64,000 nt of DNA from JARRNE01 sp963824085 (GTDB taxonomy: Bacteria; Pseudomonadota; Gammaproteobacteria; Chromatiales; Chromatiaceae), in contig CAWGNT010000014.1 of the NCBI GenBank assembly GCA_963824085.1, forward strand, positions 62,001 through 126,000, written 5' to 3'. Positions within the stretch are counted from its first letter, which is position 1, and each line of letters opens with the position of its first letter. This document shows, piece after piece, positions 28,033 to 37,324 of the stretch. The notes under the pieces are model-generated. The model made no database searches. It was not told the DNA's origin and saw only the letters and a program-made list of their open reading frames with translations. The position numbers were made by a program, and so were the translations under genes.

Positions 28033-28641
28033 ATGCAATCGAACCAACTGGAACCCCTGGACTCGCCAACACAGGAGGCGATCGCGCGTGTCTATGACCT
28101 GGTCGACCCGCCGTTGTGGCTGGTCACCTCCTCCGACGGGACGCACCGCGGGGGTCTGATCGCAACATTCGTCGTCCGCGCCTCCATCGTCTCGGGGCTG
28201 CCCCGCGTGTTGATCGGCGTGGCCAAGCAGCACCGTACCTGGAAGCTCATCGAGGACAGCGGGCGGTTTGCGCTCCACTTACTCTATTCCGATCAGATAG
28301 ACCTCATCTGGCGTTTTGGCCTCGATAGTGGTGCCGACCTGGACAAGTTCGCGCACCTTGCCGCCCAGCGCACGCCCGGCAGCAGCCCCCTTGTCCCCGA
28401 CGCCCTCGCCTGGCTCGACTGCCGGGTAGAAGAGAAGATGGAGTCGGGGGATCGTACAATCTATCTCGCCGCGGTGGAGAGCGGGGCCGCCAACGGCCGC
28501 GCCCAGCCACTAACGGCAGGCCAGCTCTACGCCAACGCCCCCGAGGAGCGCCGGCACATGCTCGATGCGCTCTACGCCAGGGACGCACGAATAGACGCGG
28601 AGGCGATTCTGGCATGGCGGGCGGCCCGCGGCTCCACTTAG
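28033..28641 (+). CDS. Flavin reductase-like (FMN-binding split-barrel) protein
   Basis: A protein of 202 residues. The pattern PPLWLVTSSDGTHRGGLIAT, then VSGLPRVLIGVAKQHRTWKL and SGRFALHLL, matches the flavin reductase-like domain (residues about 15-160), which binds FMN and often reduces flavin with NAD(P)H for a partner oxygenase. It is followed closely by a tautomerase gene and then pyruvate kinase. No dedicated oxygenase partner is adjacent, so the physiological role is unknown. Confidence 0.8.
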   Translation: MQSNQLEPLDSPTQEAIARVYDLVDPPLWLVTSSDGTHRGGLIATFVVRASIVSGLPRVLIGVAKQHRTWKLIEDSGRFALHLLYSDQIDLIWRFGLDSGADLDKFAHLAAQRTPGSSPLVPDALAWLDCRVEEKMESGDRTIYLAAVESGAANGRAQPLTAGQLYANAPEERRHMLDALYARDARIDAEAILAWRAARGST

Positions 28642-28666
28642 CATCGCTTAGGGTCTCCATAAGTCA

Positions 28667-29104
28667 GTGCCGATCATCGACCTCACCCTGCCCCGCGGCG
28701 CGATCGCACGTTCGGCTCTCGAGCACCTGGCGCGCGAGCTCTCTCGCGCGCTCCTCCGCTGCCAGGTGACGCGGGACAACCCCAAGGCGGAGGCCATCAA
28801 CTGGGTCTATGTCCACCAGCAGCCGCCCGAAGACCTACTGGTCGCCGGCCGCGGGGGCGGAAGACCGCACTATCGAATCGATGTGACGGTAATGGCGGGG
28901 GCCATGTCCGATGAGAATCGACGGGAAGTTGCCGAACTTATGACCCAGGCCATCATTGCCGCCGAAGGCGGTCACCCAAATCCGCTCAATGCCGGCCGCG
29001 TGTGGGTACTCTTTCATGAAGTCGCCGACGGTTACTGGGCCGCGGGCGGGCGGCTCTATCGCCTCGAGGACGTCATGCGGTTCGTCACCGGCGGCGCGAC
29101 TTGA
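28667..29104 (+). CDS. Tautomerase-family protein
   Basis: A protein of 145 residues starting from GTG, read MPIIDLTLPRGAIARSALEH. The Pro directly after the initiator Met is the catalytic base of the 4-oxalocrotonate tautomerase/MIF superfamily. The length is about twice that of a single 4-OT subunit, so it may be a fused or extended member. The segment GRVWVLFHEVADGYWAAGG near the C-terminus also fits the fold. It lies 25 bp after the flavin reductase-like gene and abuts pyk. Substrate unknown. Confidence 0.75.
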   Translation: MPIIDLTLPRGAIARSALEHLARELSRALLRCQVTRDNPKAEAINWVYVHQQPPEDLLVAGRGGGRPHYRIDVTVMAGAMSDENRREVAELMTQAIIAAEGGHPNPLNAGRVWVLFHEVADGYWAAGGRLYRLEDVMRFVTGGAT

Positions 29105-29124
29105 ACGATGAAGGAACACGAGAC

Positions 29125-30570
29125 ATGAGCATCCAGCTTCCGAGACACAAGACGCGGATCGTCGCCACAATCGGTCCAGCCTCGGACAAACCCGAGACCT
29201 TGGAGCACATGATCCGCGCGGGTATGAACGTGGCGCGGCTCAACTTCTCCCACGGCGATCAGGGCTATCACCGGGAGCTCATCGTGCGTATCCGAGCGGC
29301 ATCTGAGGCCGTAGGCGGGCGTGTGGCCATCATGGGGGACCTCCCCGGACCCAAGATGCGCATCGGTGACTTGGCGGAGGAGCCAATCGAGCTGGAGCGC
29401 GACGCCCCCCTTACCCTCACGACGGACGACATCGTCGGCGGCAACGAACGCGTCGGCGTGAGCTTCGCCGGTCTTCCGGGAGCCGTCCGGCCCGGCGATC
29501 TGCTCTATCTCAACGACGGCTACATCATGCTGCGCGTGACCGAGGTCACGGGCAACGAGGTCCACTGCAAGGTCCGCGTAGGCGGCGAGCTCCGCTCACG
29601 CAAGGGCTTGAACCTGCCGGGGATCGATCTGGGGATCTGCGCCTTTACCGCGGACGACCGAGAGTGGCTCGCCTTCGCCGCCGCGAACGGCCTCGACGCC
29701 GTAAGCCAGTCCTTCGTTGCCAGCGCCGACGACATCATGGCCGTGCGTGAAGCCGCCAATGCCATCGGATACTCACCGTTCATCATCGCCAAGATCGAGC
29801 GCGCCGGCGCCCTGGACAACTTGGACGCCATCCTGCGCGCCGCCGACGGCATCATGGTGGCACGCGGCGACCTGGGGGTGGAGATACCGATCGAGCGCAT
29901 CGCAGTCGTCCAGAAGCGCGTCATGGCGAAGGCCAACCGCGCCGGGACGCCCGTGATCACCGCCACCCAGATGCTGGAGTCCATGGTCGAGCATCGCCGC
30001 CCGACCCGCGCGGAGGCGACCGACGTGGCCAACGCCATCGTGGACGGCACCGATTGCGTGATGCTCTCCGCCGAGTCCGCGATGGGGCGCTTTCCGGTGG
30101 AGGCCGTCGAGATGCTCGCCAAGATCGCGGCTGAGATGGAGCCCCAGCGGCCGAAGCGGCCCTTCCTCGACGTCATTGGCGGTTCCGGCAATCTCAAGGC
30201 GGTCGATCTCATCGCCGAGAGTGTCTACCACACGAGCGAGCGCGTTGGTCCCCACGGGGTCATGGTACCGACCCGCAGCGGCGCCACCGCCCGCAGTGTC
30301 GCCCGTTTCAGGCTTCCGGTGTGGGTCATCGCCCTCAGTCCCAACGAGGACACCTGTCAGGCACTGCAGTTCTCCTACGGCATCCTCGCGATCGGCGTCG
30401 AGGAGGACCGGGCCGATTGGGGGGCCTTCGTGCGCCGTTGGCTCGCGGATCAGGGGATTACGGAAGGTCTGGTACTCCTGACGCAAGGCCCATCTGCACA
30501 GAACCCCTGCGGCAACCACCGTATGGAGATCGTCGAGCTAGACCCCGAGCACAAACCGCCCTGCGGGTGA
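29125..30570 (+). CDS. pyk: Pyruvate kinase
   Basis: A protein of 481 residues beginning MSIQLPRHKTRIVATIGPAS. It converts phosphoenolpyruvate and ADP to pyruvate and ATP. Visible signatures are NVARLNFSHGD, FIIAKIERAGALDNLD with the catalytic Lys, VARGDLGVEIPIERI and TATQMLESMVEHRRPTRAEA. The ATG at 29125 follows AAGGA at good spacing; a TTG at 29101 in frame is less likely. The C-terminal domain is complete. It overlaps the following hydrolase start by a few bases. Confidence 0.95.
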   Translation: MSIQLPRHKTRIVATIGPASDKPETLEHMIRAGMNVARLNFSHGDQGYHRELIVRIRAASEAVGGRVAIMGDLPGPKMRIGDLAEEPIELERDAPLTLTTDDIVGGNERVGVSFAGLPGAVRPGDLLYLNDGYIMLRVTEVTGNEVHCKVRVGGELRSRKGLNLPGIDLGICAFTADDREWLAFAAANGLDAVSQSFVASADDIMAVREAANAIGYSPFIIAKIERAGALDNLDAILRAADGIMVARGDLGVEIPIERIAVVQKRVMAKANRAGTPVITATQMLESMVEHRRPTRAEATDVANAIVDGTDCVMLSAESAMGRFPVEAVEMLAKIAAEMEPQRPKRPFLDVIGGSGNLKAVDLIAESVYHTSERVGPHGVMVPTRSGATARSVARFRLPVWVIALSPNEDTCQALQFSYGILAIGVEEDRADWGAFVRRWLADQGITEGLVLLTQGPSAQNPCGNHRMEIVELDPEHKPPCG

Positions 30571-31493
30571 CCGAGCACGACTGCGTGGTCGAAGATCACT
30601 TCAGCCTGCTGCGCCTGCCCGACGGTCGGCGCGTTGCCTATGCGGAGTACGGCGACCCTGGCGGCCGGCCAGTCATCTACTGTCACGGCTTTCCGAGCTC
30701 TCGGCGCGAAGCCCTCTTGCTGCGGAAAGACGCCTTGGCGGAGTGCGCCCGCGTCATCGCCCTTGACCGGCCTGGCTACGGAGGTTCGGACTACCATCCC
30801 AAACGCACCATTCTCGACTGGCCGGCCGACGTCACGGCAGTCGCGGACCACCTAAGTCTCGGGCGATTTGCACTCCTAGGCGTGTCGGGGGGCGGACCCT
30901 ATGCGCTCGCTTGCGCTGCGAGCATTGCCGAACGTTTGTCCGCCTGCGCCTTGGTCTGTCCCCTCGGCCCCATCTATCTCGACGATGTGCTCGCCAAGAT
31001 GCACTGGGCGCCACGCAGCCAATTGGCGATGGGCAAACACGCCCCCCTGCTCGCACGCCTCCTTCTTGGACCGCTAACCACCGGATTCCTCGCCCGCTGG
31101 CCGGACACCGTGGAGCATCTTCGCTCCGTGTCGGCACCCGAGGCCGACCGCCAAGAGCTGGAAAAGGAGACGACAAGCCGCATCCTCAAAGCGACGATCC
31201 GGGACGCGATGCGCGGCGGCGGTCGCGGCGCCCGGCGGGACCTGATCCTGTACACTCGTCCATGGGGCATCCCTTTCGAATCCGTTTGCACTCCCCTGCA
31301 GCTTTGGCACGGCGAGGCGGACGGCACCGTCCCCGCATCGCATACACGTTGGTACGCGGCCCGATTTCCCCATGCAACCGCTACTTTCCTGCCCGGCGAG
31401 GGCCACTATTCGCTCCCGTTGCGACACTCCCGACGTATCTTGCGTGCATTGCTGGACGCCGAGGCCGCCGGCAAGCAGCGTAGCGGCATTTGA
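30567..31493 (+). CDS. Alpha/beta hydrolase
   Basis: A protein of 308 residues from a GTG that overlaps the pyk stop (GTGA), read MTEHDCVVEDHFSLLRLPDG. The oxyanion region is YCHGFPSSRREA. The nucleophile elbow is GVSGGGPYA, the acid is probably in WHGEADGTVPASH, and the histidine is in GEGHYSLPLRH. No lid or signal peptide stands out, so it is likely cytoplasmic. Related proteins are annotated as generic hydrolases; substrate unknown. Coupling to pyk suggests co-transcription only. Confidence 0.85.
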   Translation: MTEHDCVVEDHFSLLRLPDGRRVAYAEYGDPGGRPVIYCHGFPSSRREALLLRKDALAECARVIALDRPGYGGSDYHPKRTILDWPADVTAVADHLSLGRFALLGVSGGGPYALACAASIAERLSACALVCPLGPIYLDDVLAKMHWAPRSQLAMGKHAPLLARLLLGPLTTGFLARWPDTVEHLRSVSAPEADRQELEKETTSRILKATIRDAMRGGGRGARRDLILYTRPWGIPFESVCTPLQLWHGEADGTVPASHTRWYAARFPHATATFLPGEGHYSLPLRHSRRILRALLDAEAAGKQRSGI

Positions 31494-31532
31494 CCGACTG
31501 CAGGCACACTCCTAGAATTGCGCGTCCATGCA

Positions 31533-31607
31533 GGGCGCATAGCTCAGTGGGAGAGCACTGTCTTCACACGGCAGGGGTCGCTGGTTCGAACCCAGCTGCG
31601 CCCACCA
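31533..31607 (+). tRNA. tRNA-Val (CAC)
   Basis: A complete cloverleaf: acceptor GGGCGCA / TGCGCCC, D arm GCTCAGTGGGAGAGC, anticodon stem CTGTC / GGCAG around TTCACAC with anticodon CAC, T arm CTGGTTCGAACCCAG, and encoded CCA. An integrase pseudogene lies just downstream in convergent orientation, consistent with use of this tRNA 3' end as an attachment site. Confidence 0.93.
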
Positions 31608-31652
31608 TAACTTGCAATGAATTACGCCATCCCTCCTCGAAGTACCCTCAAC

Positions 31653-32388
31653 TTAACGTGACCAGATCGTGACTCGCCGCCCCCAGTTGGCGGCTTCCTT
31701 CCCCACGGTCTTTCCCTCCAGCCGGGCGACCGCTGCCCGGACGTTTTCCGGCGCGAGGTGGGCGTAGCGTTTCGTCATCCGTATCGTGCTGTGGCCGAGC
31801 AGATCTGTTACCTCAGTCAACGGCACTCCGGCCGAAACTAGCCAGGCTGCGCAAGCGTGCCGCAGGTCGTGGATCCTAAAGTCCTTAGATCCCCGCACGA
31901 CGGCATGCCGTCGCCCAACTCCGTTTTATGCTCTGGACCCGATTTCCATTGCGGTCGCAGAACACCCAAGCTGACTCCGGACAGTACCGCGCACGAAACG
32001 CGGCCCGCGCTGCGATGGCCTCCCTCGCAGGCCCATTGAGTGGGACGCTTCGCCTTTTCCCGCTCTTGGTATTTTGGGGCTCCAGATGGATGAGCTCCGC
32101 CTGGGTGTCGACCCTACGCCACTCTAGGCGCAACAGCTCATCCCTCCGGCAGCCCGTGTTTAGTGCCAAGCGAACGAAGTCTGCCAGGTGCGGCGCTTGC
32201 GGCTCGCCAGCCGCGGACCGGATCAGAGCTTCGGCATCTTCGGAGGTGATCCAGCGCGCACGACCCTCAGGTTCCTTGAGTCGCCTTCCCTGAGCAGGGT
32301 TAGGGATGTCCCAATCCCATTCCGTCCTTGCGTAGTTGATGGCCGCAGACAACAACCCAAGTTCGCAGTTGATCGTCCCAGGCTCCAC
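31653..32388 (-). pseudogene. Tyrosine recombinase (phage-type integrase), 5'-truncated and frameshifted
   Basis: The frame from 32388 gives part of the core-binding region (NCELGLLSAAINYARTEWDW) and the catalytic domain start (LALNTGCRRDELLRLEW with the first Arg). It ends at a TAA at 31885-31887. Removing one T there continues as KDFRIHDLRHACAAWLVSAG (His-x2-Arg box) and LLGHSTIRMTKRYAHL (catalytic Tyr in a different frame), ending at 31653. The N-terminal arm-binding domain is missing. It lies 45 bp from tRNA-Val, so it probably drove integration of an element at that tRNA and is now inactive. Confidence 0.85.
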
Positions 32389-32999
32389 ACCATCCTTTCG
32401 ACGGCCGTCAATGCAATTCTACTTTGTCAGATTGCCTGTGGGTTCAAAAACCCGAGAGTCGCGCCGACCACCTCACCTAACCATCTGAGCTTGATGGAGA
32501 AACCGGTGCGGGCGGTGCCAACGGCCGGATACCGGAGTTTGGAGATATTCTCGATTCCGATGTTCCGCTTGGCATTGCACAACGTCGGTCGTAGCCAAAG
32601 CGCTGCCGCCAACCGTGGAGTCGCGCACGACGGCATGGCTGGCGCCCCGACGCGGACGATGTATCTGTCCGCCTGCGGTGCCCCACACCCGCTACGCTCT
32701 GCCGGCATACTCCAAGAGCGCCGATGGCGCCTTGGAGTACAGCCACGGCACGAAGCGCCGCTGGTGATGCGACGAGGTCGCATCTCGCTACGTACTTCGC
32801 GTAGGGCACCGGGGCCGCGGCAAATGACAAGCGCAAGGACACCGGCAGCTCCGGCTCGCCGGAGTTGCATCGTTGGCCTCAATCATCCCGGCCAGCCAGT
32901 TATGCCGGAGTGCGCCCTGCACACCTTTCCGGCTTGGTAGCCGGAACAACGATCAGTGCCGCATCGTCACGCGATGCTTGGCCGGTTGCGCGCCGCAAT
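32389..32999. other. Non-coding stretch with one strong hairpin
   Basis: No gene is recognisable between the truncated integrase and the IS701 remnant. A near-perfect hairpin lies at 32708-32739 and a smaller one (GCTCCGGC / GCCGGAG) near 32850. Confidence 0.5.
32708..32739. repeat. Near-perfect inverted repeat (hairpin)
   Basis: TACTCCAAG and CTTGGAGTA form the outer 9-bp stem and GCGCC / GGCGC the inner stem around GAT, with one unpaired A. There is no T run, so it is not an obvious terminator. It could be a mobile-element end or a dispersed palindrome. Confidence 0.65.
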
Positions 33000-33650
33000 C
33001 TACTCCAAAAGAGCAATACCTTGCTTTGCGTAGTGGGACTGAATACTGGCCAAACGTTTCTTGTGTCGTTTCTCCATTTGCTCGAATACGTCATCCCGGG
33101 TCACCGCTCGCTTTGGCAGAAAATGCCTCAGGAGCTCTTCGATGTCGGAGCAACTCAATAGCGGATGCGTGTCTTTGGCTTGTATCCGTTCCTCCAACAT
33201 GAACAGCATCGCCATGAACACCAACGCCATGTGATGATGCCACGCGCTCCATTTGCGGACTTGATAATCCGCCAGTCCACATTCGGATTTACCATCCTGG
33301 AATGCTCTCTCCACCCAATAGCGCTGCGCCTGCATTTCGGCTAAACGCTTCACCGACGTCTCGGCAGGTGCGTTGGAAAGCGTATATTTGATCTCCTGCC
33401 GGGCATTGATTTCACGGCGAACAATCAAATGCCAGCACTGCGCCGCGCTCTCCTCGTTGTCCCATAACCAGACCTGTCGATGCAGAACCTCCACTTCCAA
33501 CTCACCGCGGGTGCTGTCACGGATCGTGATCCGCTGCCAGGCCTCATCGGGCTGCTCGGACTGCCACCGATCGACCCGGATCGCAGGCGCATTCGCCCCA
33601 AGCTTGGTGGGCGTTCCCCCCCGCGCGCCTTTCTTCTTCCTTCACTCTAG
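33000..33650 (-). pseudogene. IS701-family transposase, C-terminal remnant
   Basis: An open frame without its own start runs from about 33650 to the TAG at 33000. It includes TPTKLGANAPAIRVDRW, then YWVERAFQDGKSECGLADYQ and VRKWSAWHHHMALVFMAM, the conserved C-terminal region of IS701-type DDE transposases. The N-terminal two thirds are gone and the remnant abuts an ISKra4 fragment at about 33650. It is not functional as it stands. Confidence 0.8.
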
Positions 33651-33651
33651 G

Positions 33652-34763
33652 CTTCGGATCTTCCAGGAAAATCCGCTGATCGCAGTGCACGTCCGCGACG
33701 AATACTTCACCCAGTGCATCGAGGCCGCGCAGAAACGCCGGATCGTTGCCGTAGAAGGGTGCCCGACCCCGGCGGCGGCGCAGGAAGGGGAGATCCTGGT
33801 CTGCACGGCTGACGGCAAGGGGGTTGCGATGCGCGGTGGCGGCCAAGCACCCACGGGGGCCGAGCCTCCCGCCACGGAAGGGATGCGTGCCGGAACCAAG
33901 AAAATGGCCTTGCTCGGGGCGGCCTATACAGTGGACCCGTTCGTTCGCACACCCGAGCAGGTGTTGGATGCCCTGTTTGAGGCATCGCCCCCCGAGCAGC
34001 CACCGTCACGCCCCAAGCCCTGCTTCAAGTATGTCCGGGCGGCCTTGCAGCGCGATGACATGGACTCGACCGAGCCGCAAGTTAAAGCGATCTTCGGTTG
34101 GCTGGCCGAGCAGATGACCCAGCGCAACCCCGAGGGCAACAAGCAGGTCGTCCTGCTCATGGACGGCCAGGACTCGCTCTGGAAAGCAGGCTGGGACTAC
34201 CTGCCCGAGGAGCTTGCCGAGGTCACCGAGATCCTCGATCTGCTCCACGCCCTCGGTTACCTGTGGCAGGCCGCGTTCCTGTTCCATCCCACCGGCAGCG
34301 ACGCCGCCCGCGCCTTCGTCAAAGCGCAGGCCCGACGCATGCTCCACGGCGAGATCGCCGCCGTGATCCACGCCTTGCGCTGGCTCGGCACGCACCACAA
34401 GCTCAAGGGCAAGCGCAGCGAGACGCTGGAGCGTATCTGTGGATACTTCCGCAACAATGCCCATCGTATGGCCTACGACGCCTACCTCGAGCACGGCTTC
34501 CCCATCGCCTCCGGTGTCATCGAAGGGGCCTGCCGGTGTGTCGTCAAAGACCGCATGGAGCGTTCCGGCATGCGCTGGGTCATCTCCGGCGCCCGCGCTA
34601 TGCTGGACATGCGTTGTATCTACCTGAGCGGCCTCTGGGAGGAATTCACCGCGTTTCGCATCGATCACGAATCCCGGCGCCTGTACCCGGGATATGCCGC
34701 CAACGATGCGGATTTCAGCCAGCCACTCGCCGCGTAGCGGGCGCGGACGACGGGTTGCACCCA
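33652..34763 (+). mobile_element. ISKra4-family insertion sequence, 5'-truncated (transposase C-terminal part plus right end)
   Basis: The plus-strand frame from 33652 to the stop at 34737 reads RIFQENPLIAVHVRDEYF, ADGKGVAMRGG, VVLLMDGQDSLWKAGWDYL and IASGVIEGACRCVVKDRMER. These are ISKra4-family transposase segments, including a DGQ acidic site and the VIEGACR motif with a catalytic Glu. The 5' half is missing at the junction with IS701. The right end (about 34738-34763) is shared with the fragment at 37078-37324. On its far side it abuts a broken HEPN gene. Confidence 0.8.
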
Positions 34764-34953
34764 TCTCCTGGAGCGTTACGGTCTGCTTCCGTCGGTCTTG
34801 CGTTGGCAAGAGATCAGGGAGATCCGCAATCAAATCACCCATGAGTATCAGCTCAGTCCGGCCGAGTTGGTGGTGACGCTCCGGATCGCCTTTGGCATGG
34901 TGGCGGAAATGGCGGCGGTGATCGCGACATTGAACCAGCGGCGCAGCGCTTGA
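34764..34953 (+). pseudogene. HEPN-domain (HepT-like) gene, 5'-truncated by ISKra4
   Basis: The frame ending in TGA at 34951-34953 reads ERYGLLPSVLRWQEIREIRN and QITHEYQLSP. It matches the C-terminal half of the intact HEPN protein at 36072 (EKLGLLSSVLDWVEARNLRN, RLVHEYQ). The RxxxxH ribonuclease motif appears as RNQITH. The N-terminal half is replaced by the IS end, so this is a dead second copy of the antitoxin-system toxin. It is separated from the methyltransferase start by only a base or so. Confidence 0.7.
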
Positions 34954-34987
34954 GATGCGGCCGGACAACGCAGCGAGTCCCATAAGG

Positions 34988-35785
34988 ATGACAAGCAACA
35001 ACCCGGTTTTTGATGCCTACAGCCGCTATTACGACCTGCTGTACCGGGATAAGGACTATGCCCACGAGATCGCCTATATCGATGCCCTGCTGCAACGACA
35101 CGAGCTCATCGGTCCGGACCTGCTTGAATTCAGTTCGGGCACCGGTCGGCATGGCCGACTGCTCGCCGAGCGCGGCTATCGGGTGACGGGGATCGAGCGC
35201 AGCGCGGCCATGGTGGCCCAGGCGACCGCCGTGCCGGGCTTTGTCTGCCGGGAAGGGGACATCTGCGCCGTGCAGCTCGGTCGGACCTTCGCCGCGGTGC
35301 TCCCGCTCTTCCATGTCGTCAGCTACCAGGTGACCAACGCGGCGGTCCAGGCTGTCTTTGCCCGCGCGGCGGAGCACCTGGCGCCGGGCGGGCTGTTCGC
35401 CTTCGATGTCTGGTACAGCCCGGCGGTCTACACTCAAGGCCCCAAGGTCAGGATCAAACGCATGGCAGGGGAAGGCGTCGAGATCACGCGCCTCGCGGAG
35501 CCCCTCTGCCTTCCGAACGATAACCGGGTCGACGTCAACTACAGCCTATTCGTGCGCGATACCCTCAGCGGTCGGGTCGAGACCCTGGCCGAAACACATC
35601 CGATGCGCCATTTTTCCCTGCCGGAGCTTGACCTGGTCGGCGAGACGGCCGGCTTCGAGCGGCTGGGCACCGAGGAATTCCTCACCGGTGCCGCGCCCGG
35701 CGAGGCGACCTGGGGGCTGTGTGTGGTGTTGCGCAAGCGCTTGATTAAGGCAGTGCCAGCGGCGAGGATGGGTCGATGCGTCTGA
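34988..35785 (+). CDS. Class I SAM-dependent methyltransferase
   Basis: About 265 residues from MTSNNPVFDAYSRYYDLLYR; an ATG at 34955 in frame would add 11 residues and cannot be excluded. The SAM-binding motif I is LLEFSSGTGRHGRLLAERGY, followed by VTGIERS and an LAPGGLFAFDVWY post-motif. It is a small-molecule or macromolecule methyltransferase of unknown substrate. It lies between a broken and an intact HEPN/MNT system and overlaps the MNT gene start, so it may be co-transcribed with that pair. Confidence 0.85.
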   Translation: MTSNNPVFDAYSRYYDLLYRDKDYAHEIAYIDALLQRHELIGPDLLEFSSGTGRHGRLLAERGYRVTGIERSAAMVAQATAVPGFVCREGDICAVQLGRTFAAVLPLFHVVSYQVTNAAVQAVFARAAEHLAPGGLFAFDVWYSPAVYTQGPKVRIKRMAGEGVEITRLAEPLCLPNDNRVDVNYSLFVRDTLSGRVETLAETHPMRHFSLPELDLVGETAGFERLGTEEFLTGAAPGEATWGLCVVLRKRLIKAVPAARMGRCV

Positions 35786-36075
35786 CCCCACACCAAATTC
35801 ACATCATCGGCGAGACCGTCCGCGCCGCACTGGGCAGCGCCGCCCGGGTGCGACTGTTCGGCTCGCGCGTCGACGATGCGGGCAGGGGCGGCGATATCGA
35901 TCTCTTCGTGGAAGTCGACCAGACCCTGTCTAACCGCGCCGCTGCTGCAAGCCGCCTGGCGGCCGAGCTGCAACTCCGGCTGGGCGACCAGCGCATCGAC
36001 GTGCTCCTCGTCGACCCCGAGACCCGCCCGCAACCCATTCATGCCGTGGCGCGGCAGCAGGGCATCCGCTTGTGA
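35776..36075 (+). CDS. mntA: MNT-type nucleotidyltransferase (antitoxin of a HEPN/MNT pair)
   Basis: A protein of 99 residues. The minimal nucleotidyltransferase signature is complete: LFGSR, then GRGGDIDLFVEV with the paired Asp residues and a third acidic residue in QRIDVLLVD. It overlaps the methyltransferase stop upstream and the HEPN gene downstream. In known HepT/MntA pairs the MNT protein neutralises the HEPN ribonuclease, in some cases by AMPylating it. That mechanism is assumed here from the family. Confidence 0.88.
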   Translation: MRLTPHQIHIIGETVRAALGSAARVRLFGSRVDDAGRGGDIDLFVEVDQTLSNRAAAASRLAAELQLRLGDQRIDVLLVDPETRPQPIHAVARQQGIRL

Positions 36076-36590
36076 CGACGCCGGGCGACATGGCGCGCCT
36101 GGTCTTTCTGCTCGAGACCGTCGAGCGCGAGGGCCGACATTTGCTGACCACCACTGCGCGGCTGTTTCGCCGGCCGATTGATGCCGCCTGGATCGATGTA
36201 CTGGAGCAGGATATCGAGTTGGCGGAACGCCTCGATGCCTTTGTCTCACGCTTCGCCCGCATGCAGGATACGCTTGGGGATAAGCTCGTCCCGGAGTTGC
36301 GGCGCCAATTGCTCGAAACCCCCGGCGCCGCCCTGGACAACCTGAATCGCATGGAAAAGCTCGGTCTGCTGAGCTCGGTGCTCGATTGGGTGGAGGCGCG
36401 TAATTTGCGTAACCGACTTGTGCATGAATATCAGCGCGACGCAGACGACTTTGCCGGTGCCTTGATTCGTGCGCGCGAGCTCGTGCCGCTGCTCGTCGAC
36501 ACCTACAACCGGATCAACAGCTACTCTAGGCAACGGTTTGCCTCGGACGATTCGCCTTGGCCACCAGTGCTGCCTGGTCCGCGCGGATAA
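36072..36590 (+). CDS. hepT: HEPN-domain ribonuclease toxin (HepT-like)
   Basis: A protein of 172 residues starting from GTG (MTTPGDMARLVFLLETVERE), overlapping the MNT stop by 4 bp. The RxxxxH catalytic motif is in RNRLVHEYQ. The helical protein is somewhat longer than the usual 110-150 residues at both ends. It is partner of the upstream MNT protein. The same C-terminal region survives as a truncated copy at 34764-34953, suggesting an earlier tandem system. Confidence 0.85.
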   Translation: MTTPGDMARLVFLLETVEREGRHLLTTTARLFRRPIDAAWIDVLEQDIELAERLDAFVSRFARMQDTLGDKLVPELRRQLLETPGAALDNLNRMEKLGLLSSVLDWVEARNLRNRLVHEYQRDADDFAGALIRARELVPLLVDTYNRINSYSRQRFASDDSPWPPVLPGPRG

Positions 36591-36630
36591 GGCTCGCCGT
36601 TCGCCCATCCCACACGGATCGTCTCACCCC

Positions 36631-37077
36631 ATGATCCCCGTCAACGAACCCCTGCTCGACGGCAACGAGAACACCTACCTCGCCGAGTGCATCGACACCG
36701 GCTGGATCTCGTCCGAGGGGCCTTTCGTTGCGCGCTTTCAGCAGGCCTTCGCCGCCCGCGTCGGCCGCAAGCACGGCATCGCCGTGAGCAACGGCTCCGC
36801 GGCCCTCGACGCCGCGGTCGCCGCTCTGCGACTGGGTCCGGGCGACGAGGTCATCCTCCCGACCTTCACCATCACATCTCCTGCGCCGCCGCTATCGTCC
36901 GCGCCGGCGCCACCCCCGTGGTCGTGGACTGCGACCCCCTGACTTGGAACCTGGACACCGACCAGATCGAGGCCCGCATCACCCCACGCACCCGGTCCAT
37001 CATGCCGGTGCACATCTACGGCCTGCCGGTGGACATGGACCCCGTGCTCGCCATCGCCGCACGTCACGGTCTGGCCA
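36631..37077 (+). pseudogene. DegT/DnrJ/EryC1-type aminotransferase, N-terminal remnant, frameshifted and joined to an IS fragment
   Basis: From ATG 36631 the frame reads MIPVNEPLLDGNENTYLAEC, GKHGIAVSNGSAALDAAV-like segments and VILPTFTI. Near 36873 a small indel (two bases extra or one missing) shifts the frame. The protein then resumes as CAAAIVRAGATPVVVDCDP to HGLAII. At 37078 the DegT sequence stops and the 3' end of an ISKra4 transposase continues in frame. The PLP-binding Lys and the C-terminal half are missing. Sugar aminotransferases of this type act in surface polysaccharide synthesis; this one must be inactive. Confidence 0.8.
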
Positions 37078-37324
37078 TCATCGAAGGGGCCTGCCGGTGT
37101 GTCGTCAAAGACCGCATGGAGCGTTCCGGCATGCGCTGGGTCATCTCCGGCGCCCGCGCTATGCTCGACATGCGTTGTATCTACCTGAGCGGCCTCTGGG
37201 AGGAATTCACCGCGTTTCGCATCGATCACGAATCCCGGCGCCTGTACCCGGGATATGCCGCCAACGATGCGGATTTCAGCCAGCCACTCGCCGCGTAGCG
37301 GGCGCGGACGACGGGTTGCACCCA
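37078..37324 (+). mobile_element. ISKra4 3'-end fragment (second copy)
   Basis: About 247 bp nearly identical to 34517-34763; I see one substitution near 37162. It encodes IEGACRCVVKDRMERSG to the transposase C-terminus and includes the right IS end. The left boundary is at a short shared string (TCATCGA) with the aminotransferase gene, pointing to a microhomology junction. Confidence 0.85.
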
